Source: Acanthaster planci
Taxonomy: Eukaryota; Echinodermata; Asteroidea; Valvatida; Acanthasteridae
Assembly: GCF_001949145.1 (NCBI RefSeq)
Contig: NW_019091518.1
Location: forward strand, 434,318-498,317
Length of the DNA stretch: 64,000 nt
Direction: 5' to 3'
The notes beneath the pieces were generated by a model that saw nothing but the letters and a program-made list of their open reading frames with translations, did not search any database and was not told the origin of the DNA. Shown here piece after piece: positions 24,201 through 35,900 of this stretch. A program made the position numbers and the translations under genes. Within the stretch, counting starts at the first letter, position 1; each line of letters opens with the position of its first letter.

Positions 24201-27200
24201 TGTACCATTATGACAAATGGCAGACTTGACCAAAACTTTCCATGCAGATTAACAGATCTAGATACAGTGCTAAAAATATTTTACCAAATTACTCACAAAT
24301 CATCTATTCCTTTAGGTCATCTTAAATAAAAGAAATGACATTTTACAGGCTTTAGTAAATTTATAAAGCAAATGGAGTGCCAAAAGCAAGCAAGGTTGAA
24401 AAAAACGAGATTTGGACTCCCTCTCGAAATGTTTCTAAATGACTGGTGAAATCCATCGCTGATTTTCTGTTAAGAATCGGCAGAGTAGATTGGGCAAAAC
24501 CTGTCTTGCAAGGATATGAAGCTACAGCTGTTTGAACGTACGTCAGACAAGTGGTCCAGTTGTTTGTTGACGTCACTGTTCACCTTACAGTCTCGAATAA
24601 TAGGGTCGCGCCAAAAGGCGCTGGTTTGGGCGTTGCCGTCGCATAGTCTTAAGGCAACAGGTTGATTTCCACCTTCCAAAAGGAGAAGACATTCGATTTG
24701 ACTCAAGTGAAACGAATTCTCGAACCTGTATTTTACTTTCCTAAATGTAGCCTAATCGTGTTGTAGAAAAACTAAACTCTGTCCTTGCTAGGTATTTTAT
24801 AGCTGGGAGTATGATTTGGTCAATTTAAAATTAAAGGCCGGGTTATTTGGCGCAAGCGCGAAGACGCGAATTTGTGACTTCAGATCAAATTATTCGCGGT
24901 GGGGAACACATTTCAACTTGAGTAAATTTTGCTGCAAATTAAACTTCTGTGATGTCAAATTCGCTTCGCTTTCACATTGCCTTTGGCATGAATCGACCTT
25001 TATCCACTGGCGCAGGCACGCAAATGATTGGACCATTACAATGATAAGACTTCAGTACAAACAAACTAATGACTGATGTGATGTTTGTTTCTTTTTCAAG
25101 ACTTTAAATTCCCAAAGGTGCAACCATACGATCTCATTTTCAGAATACTGATTCATATCGGAAAGTCAATGGTTCTCATCTATACCTGTCTTAGTGACAC
25201 ATTCCTCCAGCGAATGCTGTGTTTCGGTCACTCTTGTCTTCAGGAAGGTCAGATATCCATCGGAGAATTTGTACATAGTGTCCATACACCACACTAAAGC
25301 TTACCATCGTAAAACCGGAGTGAAGAATCCGACAAAACATTAATCACGAGAAAAAAGAATACACTCTAGTTCAAAATGGCGTCATGCTAGACAAATTAAT
25401 TTCACGTTTTCTGCAAATTGGCAAGTTTCGAACGAGACAAGTGATACAGTTATACGTTACACAAGGCAAAATAAAAGACAGACATATATGTATTACATGA
25501 AGAAACGAACATGTATCATTATGCACAAGAAGTTCGCATGCCCTCAAATGCCATAAAGCAAAAAATCGTACGTAGGTGTTGTACGGTACCGGCAGGCCTT
25601 GTATACGGTTTGAATCTTTATCCTCATGATGCACTGAGGTAACAGGTTTCTTCTACAGGTGCGTTAGCCACCATTGTGAAGAACGAATCCATATCAATGC
25701 AAGTTTTGAGAATTTTGAGTGGACTATGGAAGGTTCACATAAGGTCACCCACTCTGAAAACCAGTTTCAGATTTTAGGTTATCTGTTGCAAAGGATTAGA
25801 AAAAGCTGGGCAAAGCCTCAGCTGAGCTTAAATTGGTGTTCACATGCAGTTGCACAAAAGTGGGTAATTTCAACGATTTGGTTAACTATACATGAAAACG
25901 AAGGACTTCCCACGCCAGAAAAACGTACCCAGGCGTGTGTGTGTTTTATTACCGACTATACATTCAGGGTGGCACGGTGACAAGTCTCTCAAAACATCAA
26001 TGAACATTCAGGAACAAAAACACCGATACTATGATTTAGTTATGTACCCATTATGGTGACTGTGAAGCTACATTGTTCCTGGTTCCCGGCACTATCCGAC
26101 GCTGTACATGTGACGAGTTTGTCACCAATGCTGAACTGGTTACCACTTGCCGGTTGGCAGTCTATCGTCGGATTCACACCCGAGTTATCGGTTGCCATGG
26201 GGTCTGACCACGTGATTACCAAGGAGTCCTTCCCTGATGGTGCTTCTTTGCTAAACGAAGACGGACACCAGGCGAAAACTGGTTTTTCGTTGTCTGGAAA
26301 AAGGTTAGGAATTAATTTGGTGAGGCCTTTTTCCTCGAGACTTGCAATTCTCTTGTGCAAATTTAAAACTGCCACCAAAAATATGCAGATGTAAATTTGC
26401 CTGATGTTTTTCAAGTTCCCGACAACGATATTCTTTAACTTTAGGATATGGCAATTCATGACTCAGTGTTTTTCAGGTTTTAAAATAAACGGTAAGTCCA
26501 CAAAAACTGCGCTCGTGGGCTGACTGCCTTGCACAGATTGAAGTGAAGGAAATACGGCACAGGGGGTCAGTTAACAACGCGCAGAGCATTGTTGGTAAAT
26601 TTCTGCCAGGCGCGCTCAATGCGTTACACAAGCGGCGGCTGTCTGAACTCAATATCTTTACTTTTCTTTCATCATTGCTGAAAATATTCTAACTACACTT
26701 TATTCGTTCATCCAAAACTGATCAAGATAACCAATGGTTTCAAAGATATCGCCAAAAGACACGTGATCAGTGACACCCACTTAATTACCACACTGTGGCT
26801 GTACCAAGGCCATGTTTTCATCCTATTGGAGACTCGTTGCCTGTGCCAAAGCATTGCTATTGTCGAACCAAAAAATTTAAATAATGCTTCGCTAACAGGA
26901 CGTGATAACCTCACGGTCACAGGTCGTGCACAATGCAGCCAATCACAGTGCAAAGCCGTCTGGGCAATGAGCGAACTCAAAAACACGACGTCTCTCAAGA
27001 TTCCTGAACAAAAGGATTCGGTGATTATTGGTTACTCTTTAGTTTTATAAGTTTTCCGAATAGTACCGTAAGTGGGAAATCAATTGCTAAATGCTAAAAG
27101 CGATCTTTAAATAAGTTTCCATATCGGTTGGAAAAAAATTACACGATACAAAATCAACACCAAAACTTTCTTTTTTCAAACGCGTTATATAAACCAAAAC

Positions 27201-30200
27201 TTTCATTGTGAAAAGTACCCACCTATAATGGTAACAGTGAAGCTGCACTGTTCCTGGTTCCCAGCACCATCTATGGCCGTGCACGTGACGAGCTTGTCAC
27301 CAATGCTGAACTGGTTACCACTTGCTGGTTCACAGTCTATCATCGGATCCACACCCGAGTTATCGGTTGCTATGGGGTCTGACCACATGACTTGTGTAGA
27401 GCCCAGCCCTGGTGACGTGTCTCTGCTAAGTGAAGGCGGGCACCACGAGAAGACAGGCTTTTCGTTGTCTGGAACAGTGACCATTCTTTAAAGTTCGTTT
27501 GCAACAACCCACAGACATTACAAAAGGCACATGCGAATAACAAATGAGGTCCACACCCATCTTATTTGATAAAGGGAAAGGTTTCAGCCTGGCATGTCTT
27601 TATCCAGTGGCGTAAATTTGTGCCAGAAATGGGGGGGGGCCTGGCATGGGGAAAGGTGAGGGGTGACATATATGAACATTTGAGAAATGGGGGGTGACAT
27701 ATTGGTGTGTGGTCCTGTCCCGAGAACAGCGTTCTTGGATCGAGAACAAGAAACCTATGTCAAGAATAGGCCACCCGAACTCGACTAATGATGACTTTAT
27801 ATAGAGGTCGGTGTTCATGATATTAATGAACACATGTGATATGTATTCAAAAATGGCATTATTATGGTTTTAAAATATTTTTTGCGTGATATTGAATGCA
27901 TTTTAGTCGTTGGAAGTCTGGAAATTTCTTCACAACCAACTTTAATTTTTTTGCTCACCACAAAAAGTAGGGAGGAGGTGATTCAATAACCCATCCCCCA
28001 CCTCAAACAGGGGGGGGGTAATAAATACATCCACCCCCTCGGGATTTATGCCCATGTCTCTATCAATTCAGAATACCAATATTAAACGCAATTTTAAGGT
28101 AAAAAATTACCATAAATACGCTATGAAAACAAAAACATTACTCAATAGTAGGCCTAAGGGCGGTTCGAGTTTCTGTGATACCGATCGGCAAAACACCTTT
28201 CAACGTCATAGTCTCCATCAGTGTCGGCGACAGGGCACGATTTAAGATTAAACAGGGTAAACACGCAGTATAAACAAGCAGTAAATTGAAAATACCTATA
28301 ACTGTGACCGTGAAGCTGCACTTTTCCTGGTTCCCAGCACCATCTAAGGCTGTACACGTGACGAGCTTGTCACCAATGCTGAACTGGTTACCACTTGCCG
28401 GTTCGCAGTCTATCATCGGATCCGCACCCGAGTTATCAGTTGCTATGGGGTCGGACCACGTGACTTGTGTAGAGTCGAGCCCTGGTGACGTGTCTCTGCT
28501 TGTTGAAGGCGGACACCACGAGAAGACGGGATTTTCGTTGTCTGAAACAGTGATTAAATTTTCGTTTGCAGTAATCCAAAGACATTTGGGCCCACCAACG
28601 GAACATGCCCACAGCAGTTGAGGTCTAAACAAATCCACGTAAGGGGACATTATCTTAGGTCAAGTAATTTTGTAAGTCTGTTTAGATTTTGATAACGCGA
28701 AAGGTTTTCAGCCTGGATTGACTGTATTTACTCAGAATGCTAAAGTTAATTTCAAATTTTAAGGCTTTATTTCAAGAAAGTTGAAATTAAGAACAAATGA
28801 GTATTTCGATCTGCTCGACGAGCAAATGGAGCTTTTCATTTTCTTAAAAAGTAGCCATAATTACGTTATTAACCACACATACATCACCAAAACTGTTTGT
28901 CTCAAATTATGACTACTTATGAAATAAACACACCATCGAACAATACCTTGGCAAGAATGGTCTGAGTTTTGTGGCACATACCGATACGCAACATACATTT
29001 CAATATTATGTTGGTGTTCAGGTGTTGGCAGTAATGCAAAAATTCCGATTAAGAAATCGCAGCATATATACCAGTAACAGTGACCGTGAAGCTACATTGT
29101 TCCTGGTTCCCGGCACCATCTACGGCTGTGCACATTACGAGCTTGTTACCAATGTTGAACTTGCTACCACGTGTCGGCTCACAGTTAATAGTGGGAGCTA
29201 AGCCAGAGTTATCGGTTGCTATGGGGTCTGTCCACGTGACTTGTGTATAGTCCAGCCCTGGTGACGTGTCTCTGTTAATTGAAGGCGGGCACCATGAGAA
29301 GACGGGCTTTTCTCTGTCTAAAAAAAAAGAAATTTGGTGATTTTCAAAGCAATTAACGCAGTGAAGTTACGGAAGTGTGCAAAGACGGTGATTTGCTGAT
29401 ACTCAGTGTTGAGCAGATGTTGGGCTGATAAGAATTCTTTTTGCACCCAAGACAGTAAAATTTTTCCTATAGGTCGAAAGCCCGTCACGTGGCCACCTGC
29501 TGATTCTGTGCCATCTTACACAGAATGCGCCATGCCAATTTCCATTATGAAATTGTTGGCGACATACCATACCAATAACATGGCCGGAGGGGTGTTTTAA
29601 AAATACAGTAAAACCTATTGAATAAAATCTCTGGAAATGTGTGATTTTCAAACTCGTATCGACATTGTGACTCAAAAAAGGTGTGAATGGGAATAATTAT
29701 GTGCTGGCCAGTCTTAACCTGAGACAGGCCCAAGCGCAAATCCTTATTCAAAACTCTTTAATGTTGTCGACCATCGAAGAACACATTCATCAGCCTTGTA
29801 GAAAAAAATCTCAAATTTTAAGCATAAGATCACAGAAAAGGCCTGTCATTTGCAGTTGTCTGTAACTATGCATTCTGTATTTAGAGTCAAGATAAGCACC
29901 AGTTTTTGCAAGTACATGAAAAGTAATTCCCTGCATAACTGTTATTTGAAGATTGGCATTACTAAATTACATGCAGACCATTGTCTGCTGACCTTTATAG
30001 GGGAAATGTTTTTATTCCATTTCGAATGATGTTGTACATATTATCCGTCGGTACAAGTGACGAAAAGGCCGATTAATCATGAAACACAGACTTGCAGTTT
30101 AATTTTAAAATACCTATAACAGTGACATTGAAGCTACAGTGCTCCTCGTTTCCCGTGAAATCCGACGCTGTACACGTGACGAGTTCGTCACCAATGTCGA

Positions 30201-32922
30201 AATGGCTACCACTGCTTGGCTCGCAGTCAGTCGTTGGAGTCAAACCGGAGTTATCGGTTGCTATGGGGTCAGGCCACGTGACTTGTGTAGAGTCGAGCCC
30301 TGGTGACGTGTCCCCGCTAATTGAAGGCGGGCATAAGATGACCGGCTCTTCAACATCTATTGAACATGAGTCGAAAAATAATGAAATAAATTTTTGACAA
30401 GATATCCAGGCTCTTTTTGTACTTTTTGTTCTTTTTTTTTATCGCGTCTTCGACATCAGCTCGTCAACCTGCACTTCCGATTTCCGTCTTTTAAATGTTT
30501 TAATTATAGTAAACATAATTTATAGAGCACCCTATTTATTAAAAACGCTCCAATAAACAATTAATAAAAATACTACAATTTAAATCCTAATTTAAGAATC
30601 AATAGTAAGAGAATCCATAGTTATTCTCAGAAGACAGTCATGTATTGTTTTATGGGCTAAACGTTTCTTAAAACCCCATCGAGCCTCGAGTTCGAAGAAA
30701 CAATTCTTGCTATCTTTTAATTACAAGTACACAGACTTTATATACATATTCAACGCAACTGCAGTTCAGTGATTAAAAATTTACTGTGTACAACTTATAA
30801 GGACACTGAAGTTCACCCAACACTTCGTTATCTTTTCTCTCTATAAAACTTCAAATTCTTTCGGAAGCTGCGTCAACAACTTCACATTTAGCAAGAACAC
30901 ACCAAATTGATTAGGTACGAGTAAAACTTGCCTATTACAATAACAGTGAAGCCACACCATGCAAACGGGCACCACACATCATGGCTGCCGATGTAAAAAT
31001 TTCCCGGGGATGGTTCGCAGTTTTCTGTATAAGAGTGGTAGTAATACGAGGAGCTGTAGGGTGGGGAAGTTGGCTCGTACCACGTGATGTAGGCACCGGG
31101 CAGTCCCGGATCTGTCCCCTGGATGATGTCGTCTTGGAAGCAAGGTGTAGCTGTTAAACGTATAAATTCAGTTTCAACTGTCTGAGTCCTCAAAGAAAAG
31201 GTGATTGGCGTACACAATTATTTGAAAATAGTGAACAACAGATGGAAGTAAGGGTTACTGAGACAGGTGCATTTAAACAAATTGATCGCAGCTATCCTTT
31301 CAATAAAAACTTGCTAATTCAGAGTCTGTGTCAAGATGTATATCAGATAAAGATTGAAGTTGGGTTGTTAATGAATTTACATATCATATGATTGCGTTAT
31401 CCTTTATGCCATTCATATATGTCAGTCTGAGTACAAGCCAGTGGAGCAAACTTGAGGTTTTGATTCTCAAGGCCAAGACTATGACCCACAAACCGTAAGA
31501 CCAAGGCCAAGGTTTAAACCTCAAGGTCAAGGCCCTGTAGTGTGAAGATAAAAGCTGTCACATTATAACAACTCGTGACTTCATTATCGTCAAATTGACC
31601 GAATTTTTAATTCCAGCCTATTTTTTATTTTATTACAGTGATATAAAATCTGTAATAGGTGATAAGTACAATGAGCATGACGTGTGTTCAAGATAAGATC
31701 GCGCCCTAGAAAGTGAGGTAATTCTAATCAGCATAGCATCAGTTCCCGAGCGCAGTATTCTCGTAGACTTGATCACTGGTCCACACCGTAGATCAGAATG
31801 ATGATGTTCTACAATCCTGGCCAAAGCTGTTGGGACACATAACAATAGACATACACGTGTAGTTACCCTCCCCAGGTCCCCAATCCGTCGCTCAATGTTG
31901 TCATCTCGAGCTGGAGCGCAGGTCGGGCATCGACACCTAACATTGAGAGGGGGGCCTGTGCCCAACGAGATTTGGCCAGGATTGTAGGTAGCAGCTATAA
32001 ATTTATGTACACACACATTTCCTGCAAAATTATACTTTTCCTCAATGTAGCCTAACTGCCCCTGGGGTTAAACCTACGAAAATGTGCACTTTTCTAAATA
32101 TTCAAAATTGCTCATGCTTCCTTGAACAATTGTCGGCGTTAGTTGTTGTGATGTAATTGAGGCAAGACATGGCTCAGTACACGGGTTACTCTAAAATTGT
32201 AAACTTAGAAGTTAGTTATTGAAAACATTTCTGAGAAAGGTTTACCGCTACTTACTTACACAACAATGCACTACAGAAAGAAGTCGGGCCAGCAACATAT
32301 AAAAAACAGCATTTTTTGTACTTCAACCAATGTAACATCAAGACACAGAAGTGCATTATGAAGGTTTTATTGTTTAATGCGTTGTAGCGAGCCTTCAACA
32401 CGCTCACCTGATGAGAAGATATCCTCATCAGATCTCAAGTAGGTTGCACTGCTGATGGAGAATGAACTTGCGTCTGGAAAAAAATGCAGAAATTAAGAAA
32501 ACGCAAATAAACGCCACCACCAACGTCACGGTGGCTTATCACTGCTGTATTTTAGTCCTCACCTCAAAATTAAAAATTGTAAAATTGTTGAAAACGTGGA
32601 AGGTAACAGCAGATAGAGGAATGTACGGGCCAAATTGAGTTAACTTTCAAGACCAGTTGAAAAAAAAAGAGTTTCCGTTCTGCAAGGAAAACGAGAAATG
32701 GGACCTAGCTTTTTCAAATAGAAAAACAACATTCCTTTTTGAAAAAGACAACCCAAAATTCCAAAAAAAAAAAATTGTTTGCATTTTTGAAAATTAAGAT
32801 ATATAGTTGCATGAATTGTAAGCAGATATTGGAGTTTAGGTCATTTTCCACTTACCACTGACGACTACAACACCTAAAAACAAGCAGCCAACGAGATAAG
32901 TAATTCTAGAGACCAACATCAT
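18379..32922 (-). CDS. Adhesion GPCR B: HYR array, GAIN/GPS, 7TM
   Basis: Eighteen coding exons join in frame (3714 nt, 1237 aa): 32856-32922, 32408-32473, 30932-31150, 30114-30356, 29072-29317, 28296-28541, 27223-27468, 26048-26293, 25186-25293, 24542-24672, 23991-24137, 23193-23559, 22556-22749, 21502-21675, 21093-21205, 20216-20478, 19125-19191, 18379-18949. Approximate residues: signal peptide 1-22, short linker, divergent HYR 45-117, five HYR domains 118-526, HRM-like 527-606, GAIN/GPS 607-898, 7TM to about 1140, tail to 1237. All junctions are phase-compatible; one uses a GC donor. The gene is the tandem paralogue of the receptor at 4167-15755 and probably the donor of sequence found there. 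It is likely a cell-surface adhesion receptor with unknown ligand. An extra exon near 31.9 kb is possible but would break the frame. Confidence 0.9.
19654..19829. mobile_element. Palindromic MITE with arms of about 69 bp
   Basis: The left arm begins aatacggccgtttcataata and the right arm is its near-perfect reverse complement, ending cggccgtatt, with a loop of roughly 35-40 bp. RNA or single-stranded DNA from it would fold into a long hairpin. It lies in the intron between exons 19125-19191 and 20216-20478 of adhesion GPCR B. A shortened relative is at 5288-5392. No coding capacity. Confidence 0.82.
20332..20561. repeat. Donor-side copy of the 230-bp tract shared with receptor A
   Basis: This tract matches 6179-6408 base for base except for three substitutions and no indels. 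It spans about 147 bp of exon 20216-20478 and 83 bp of the adjoining intron. Flanking introns are not alignable, and the rest of the exon has diverged more. In this gene the tract continues naturally into unrelated intron sequence, so this side looks like the original. Confidence 0.9.
21502..21675 (-). CDS. Adhesion GPCR B: GPS exon
   Basis: This 58-codon exon (phase 0-0) encodes ECVFWDF, GDWSNAGC and CSCNHLTSFAVLV, a complete GPS with an expected Leu/Thr cleavage. A consensus branch-point-like TACTAAC precedes the acceptor, which supports the 5' border chosen here over the longer open frame reaching 21762. Confidence 0.92.
22556..24137 (-). CDS. Adhesion GPCR B: GAIN domain exons
   Basis: Exons 23991-24137 (147 nt), 23193-23559 (367 nt) and 22556-22749 (194 nt) encode the GAIN fold. 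Conserved stretches include VTKDNVNGIAKAFLDLTDD, EQVVLAVNNLLQVP, RLVQSLEKQVSYALSRGGNF, LPVSFGIYQ and SSVVSTFRLTTN. Equivalent residues and exon lengths occur in receptor A. The boundary between the last two exons is phase 1 and gives a continuous LPSPPGENDHLPVSF. Confidence 0.85.
24542..25293 (-). CDS. Adhesion GPCR B: HRM-like region (two exons)
   Basis: Exons 25186-25293 and 24542-24672 encode WCMDTMYKFSDGYLTF, then TR, a single Cys, and RLCDGNAQTSAFWRDP...C. The Trp, Pro and cysteine spacing is the same as in receptor A and resembles an HRM module. Exon 24542-24672 has exactly the length of its counterpart (131 nt). Confidence 0.65.
26048..30356 (-). CDS. Adhesion GPCR B: array of five HYR-domain exons
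   Basis: Five phase 1-1 exons, 30114-30356 (243 nt), 29072-29317, 28296-28541, 27223-27468 and 26048-26293 (246 nt each), each encode one complete HYR domain. The pattern is DNEKPVF-WCP, then TWSDP-ATDNSG, SGNQFSIGDKLVTCTA, AGNQEQCSFTVT. Exons 27223-27468 and 28296-28541 are roughly 90% identical, and their flanking introns also align, so whole exon-intron units were duplicated. HYR domains are extracellular adhesion modules. The array replaces the mucin stalk of the paralogue. Confidence 0.93.
27605..28056. mobile_element. hAT-type non-autonomous element in a HYR intron
   Basis: The left end cagtggcgtaaatt and the reverse complement of the right end, catgggcataaatc, form inverted termini. 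The flanking 8-mers tctttatc (27597-27604) and tctctatc (28057-28064) differ at one position and read as a target duplication. The 452-bp body is G-rich and has no transposase. It lies between two HYR exons, next to duplicated intron sequence, so it inserted after that duplication. Confidence 0.72.
30930..30931 (-). other. Non-canonical GC splice donor
   Basis: The exon encoding the divergent HYR domain ends ATAG and is followed by GCAAGT, the standard GC-AG donor context. No GT donor in the right phase lies next to it. All other introns in this gene use GT. Confidence 0.75.
30932..31150 (-). CDS. Adhesion GPCR B: divergent HYR-like exon
   Basis: A 219-nt phase 1-1 exon encodes TPCFQDD, AYITWYEPTSPPY, a Tyr/Ser-rich insert, NCEPSPGNFYIGSHDVWCP and CGFTVIVIG. 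The strand order and cysteines follow HYR, but the DNSG loop is replaced by SSSYYYHSY, and the cysteine pattern differs. It is the outermost domain of the array. Confidence 0.7.
32408..32922 (-). CDS. Adhesion GPCR B: signal peptide and linker exons
   Basis: Exon 32856-32922 begins ATG ATG and encodes MMLVSRITYLVGCLFLGVVV, a clear signal peptide, ending phase 1 before GTAAGT. Exon 32408-32473 adds a 22-residue acidic/serine linker (SSFSISSATYLRSDEDIFSS). Together they start the protein in the same phase as all following modules. Confidence 0.8.
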
Positions 32923-32999
32923 TCCACAATCCAACAACTACGTCCGGTACGTGTACTTGAAATCACGCTAATGCTCAACACTTAGAAGTCGGTCACACT

Positions 33000-35900
33000 G
33001 CTTCGTATGACCACAGCAAAGGGGTCTGCACTTCTGAACCGTTACTCTGATGGTAAGTGTTGGCGCTTGCGTTTTTGTGCCCCCGCTGATTAAACATGAA
33101 TTGTCAACATTTCGTTTCTGCTGGGGCGGTATTAATAACTAGGATGGGCTAATGATTTAATTAATAGTTGATAAGGTGATATTTCGGTCCATGTAAACAT
33201 AATTCTGCTACATATGCCGTTATCAAACCAACTGTGGAGTTGTTTACAAGAGCGAATGTTTAGATCGAGCCACCATCAGTCCAAGTCGCGGTATCTTCGT
33301 TCAAGTAGGGGCGAACAGTAGTCATGGACGCCTTGTAATATTGTTTAATTAATTCAAAACTAATTTATCACATAAGCTCTAGAGAAAGGTTAAGCACTAT
33401 TGATTTTATATTGATAAATAATTACATGTAGATAATAAGATAATAAGCTGTAAAAGCATTCCATCTACAAGCAGCAAATTTGGAAGAAAAAATCAGTAAA
33501 TTTTCACCACCAAAAGTGGAAGTATTACGGCTGTCCAAATATCCAATACAAACAACATGATCTCAAAATGTACGGTCCCCTCTTTATGCCACATTTCGAA
33601 TATTTCCAAATATTTTCTGAAAATGTCCAGCATCAAAATAGGTTAAAAAAAATCACAATATGGGCATTTTGGTTCAACTCTAAAGTGACATTTAATTCGT
33701 GTCATTGAACACCTTTACAAAGAAATGAAACAACCTCAATTGTCACAAGCGCTTAAAAATTTAAACCGAAAACCATTTTATACAAACCAAAACTGCACTT
33801 CAATTGTTAGTATGGTGTTTATTCACAAACAGACCTCTATTAAGACTTCATTTAAAATATAAACTATTATTTCTGGATAACCAGAATCCATCATGTGCAC
33901 TATTCCTTTCTTTATAATAGAACTCTGTACACGAGGTAAACCATCTGTGCTACCTATAAACACACGCTGCTGTGTTGCGGCGAGACAGACAAAAATGCAA
34001 CTAGGAACTGCTTACGTTTGATAGTTTCAATTTTAATATCTCAGAAAGTAAACAAAAAAACATCAATTGAGTTGAGCTGAGTTTGCATTTGACACCAAGA
34101 CTTGGAATGTTTTACCCAGTGGAGTTCTTACTGCTGGGGCGATTTTAAGACAATGTTTATTGCTATTGGAAAATCATATATATTCTATATGACTTGCAAA
34201 ATGGAAAACACTGTTTATGAATCCAGTTATTCATTAATCAAAAACCAGTCCCTTGACTTTTTGCCAATCAAACTTTATGGAGGCTGCTATGGATCCAGAA
34301 AGTGGGGGGGGGGTCCGGCTAGAGGGGGAAATTTTTAGCATTTTTTAAGTAATATTGTATGATCTTTCGGAGGGGAAAGTTAACTGTTGGGCTTTTTACG
34401 TGTGTTGGAATGGAACAGAAATGAGACTGCCCTCAATGACTTTTCTTTGATCGATAAAATCAAAAAGAAAATTAGTCCGAGGGGAAAGCCCCTCTCCCCT
34501 CCCCCACTTGGAATTGGCTGGAGACTGAAGAATCGAATGAAATGGAAATCTTTGAAAATGGAAAGACAGCCCTTATCCTCCTAGCTCAATCAGCTTTCAA
34601 CCAGCCTCCCGATCATCCTTCTCGAGCAAAAGACTTCTAGTGAGGAACAAAAAAGTTTACAGATCCATCCACAATAATATCACGGAAAATCAGAAGACAA
34701 AATTATAAATAACCGTGTAACAATTCAATTACCTCAAAAAGAAACTTGACCAACTACAACCTAAACTAAATTATGAGCTTGTAGACAGAATTTCGCGACG
34801 GTGCATCATGCATGAACTTAGTGCTCACCGCACTGCTATGCAATTTTGTTGGACGTGGATCCAGGGGAATGGCATGTGTTTCTAGTATCTATACAAAACG
34901 GGGCCCCATTGGAGATGCCATCAAACTTGAAAAATAGGGCATTTGGGTGGTAACTACTGTCCTCAGACTATACCAGCCGACAGCAACAGAGAAAATTGGG
35001 GAAAATGATCAGGAGTCTCCCTAAAAAAAAGGGGGTAAATGGGTGTGCCCCCTATGGATCCACTGCAGTTCGTGAAGCCACTGAGACGCAATCATGTCGT
35101 GAAACGTCTGTCAACAAACTTTTCTGCGTTCATGGCTATCGGTAAAGAAACAAACTAGTGACACTGAGCGGGCAGTCAGAACGACTTGACCCGGCCTCTC
35201 ACAAAAATAAAACCAATCAAAATTTACTGTATACTCTGTGATCAATGCTATATGTACATGTAATTGGCACATTCGTTATACTCTGAATTCTCCTCAACCC
35301 TACACCAACTTCCACCTCCGCAATAAAATCACCGAGGACAACATTGCACTAAAATGGTGACAATAATTGGGACGAGGAAAACACCTCATCATGAACAATC
35401 TATTCTTATTTTTTTCCATTAAAATCTAAATGTTGATTTCCCAAAACTTTGGTCACCCAAACAACCTTTACGTTTTGCCAGGCGTACATGAAATAAAGTT
35501 TTTATATAAAGTGATAATGTATACATGTATTGTACATGCAGAAATATCCCCCCCCCTTTTGGAGAGGGTTCCCTTGATTTAGTTACTGTGACTCAAATCC
35601 ATCACACACCTTGACGAAAAATCCTTTACACTCTCTCAATGTCAAAGGAAACAAAGAAGTCGAAATAAACCTCACGGCACATTGGCACAGTTTAGAGAGA
35701 GCATGAAAAGAAATTGAAATTGTATGAATGTTTAAAGATTTATTTTTTGGTAAAGAGCTTCCATGATTTTACTTGAAAAATGGCAACCATCAATGAACAA
35801 CACAAAAGAATTCATTGCTTTGGATAGTATGGGCTGATAGCCCTTTAAAGAGACAATGAATGAAAGTACCCGTGGAAAATTTCAATTCAAATGGGCATCT

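Noticed and set aside
34857-35067. Possible hAT element with ggatcca-type ends
   Set aside because: The ends match only partly and the flanking 8-mers do not agree, so the borders cannot be confirmed.
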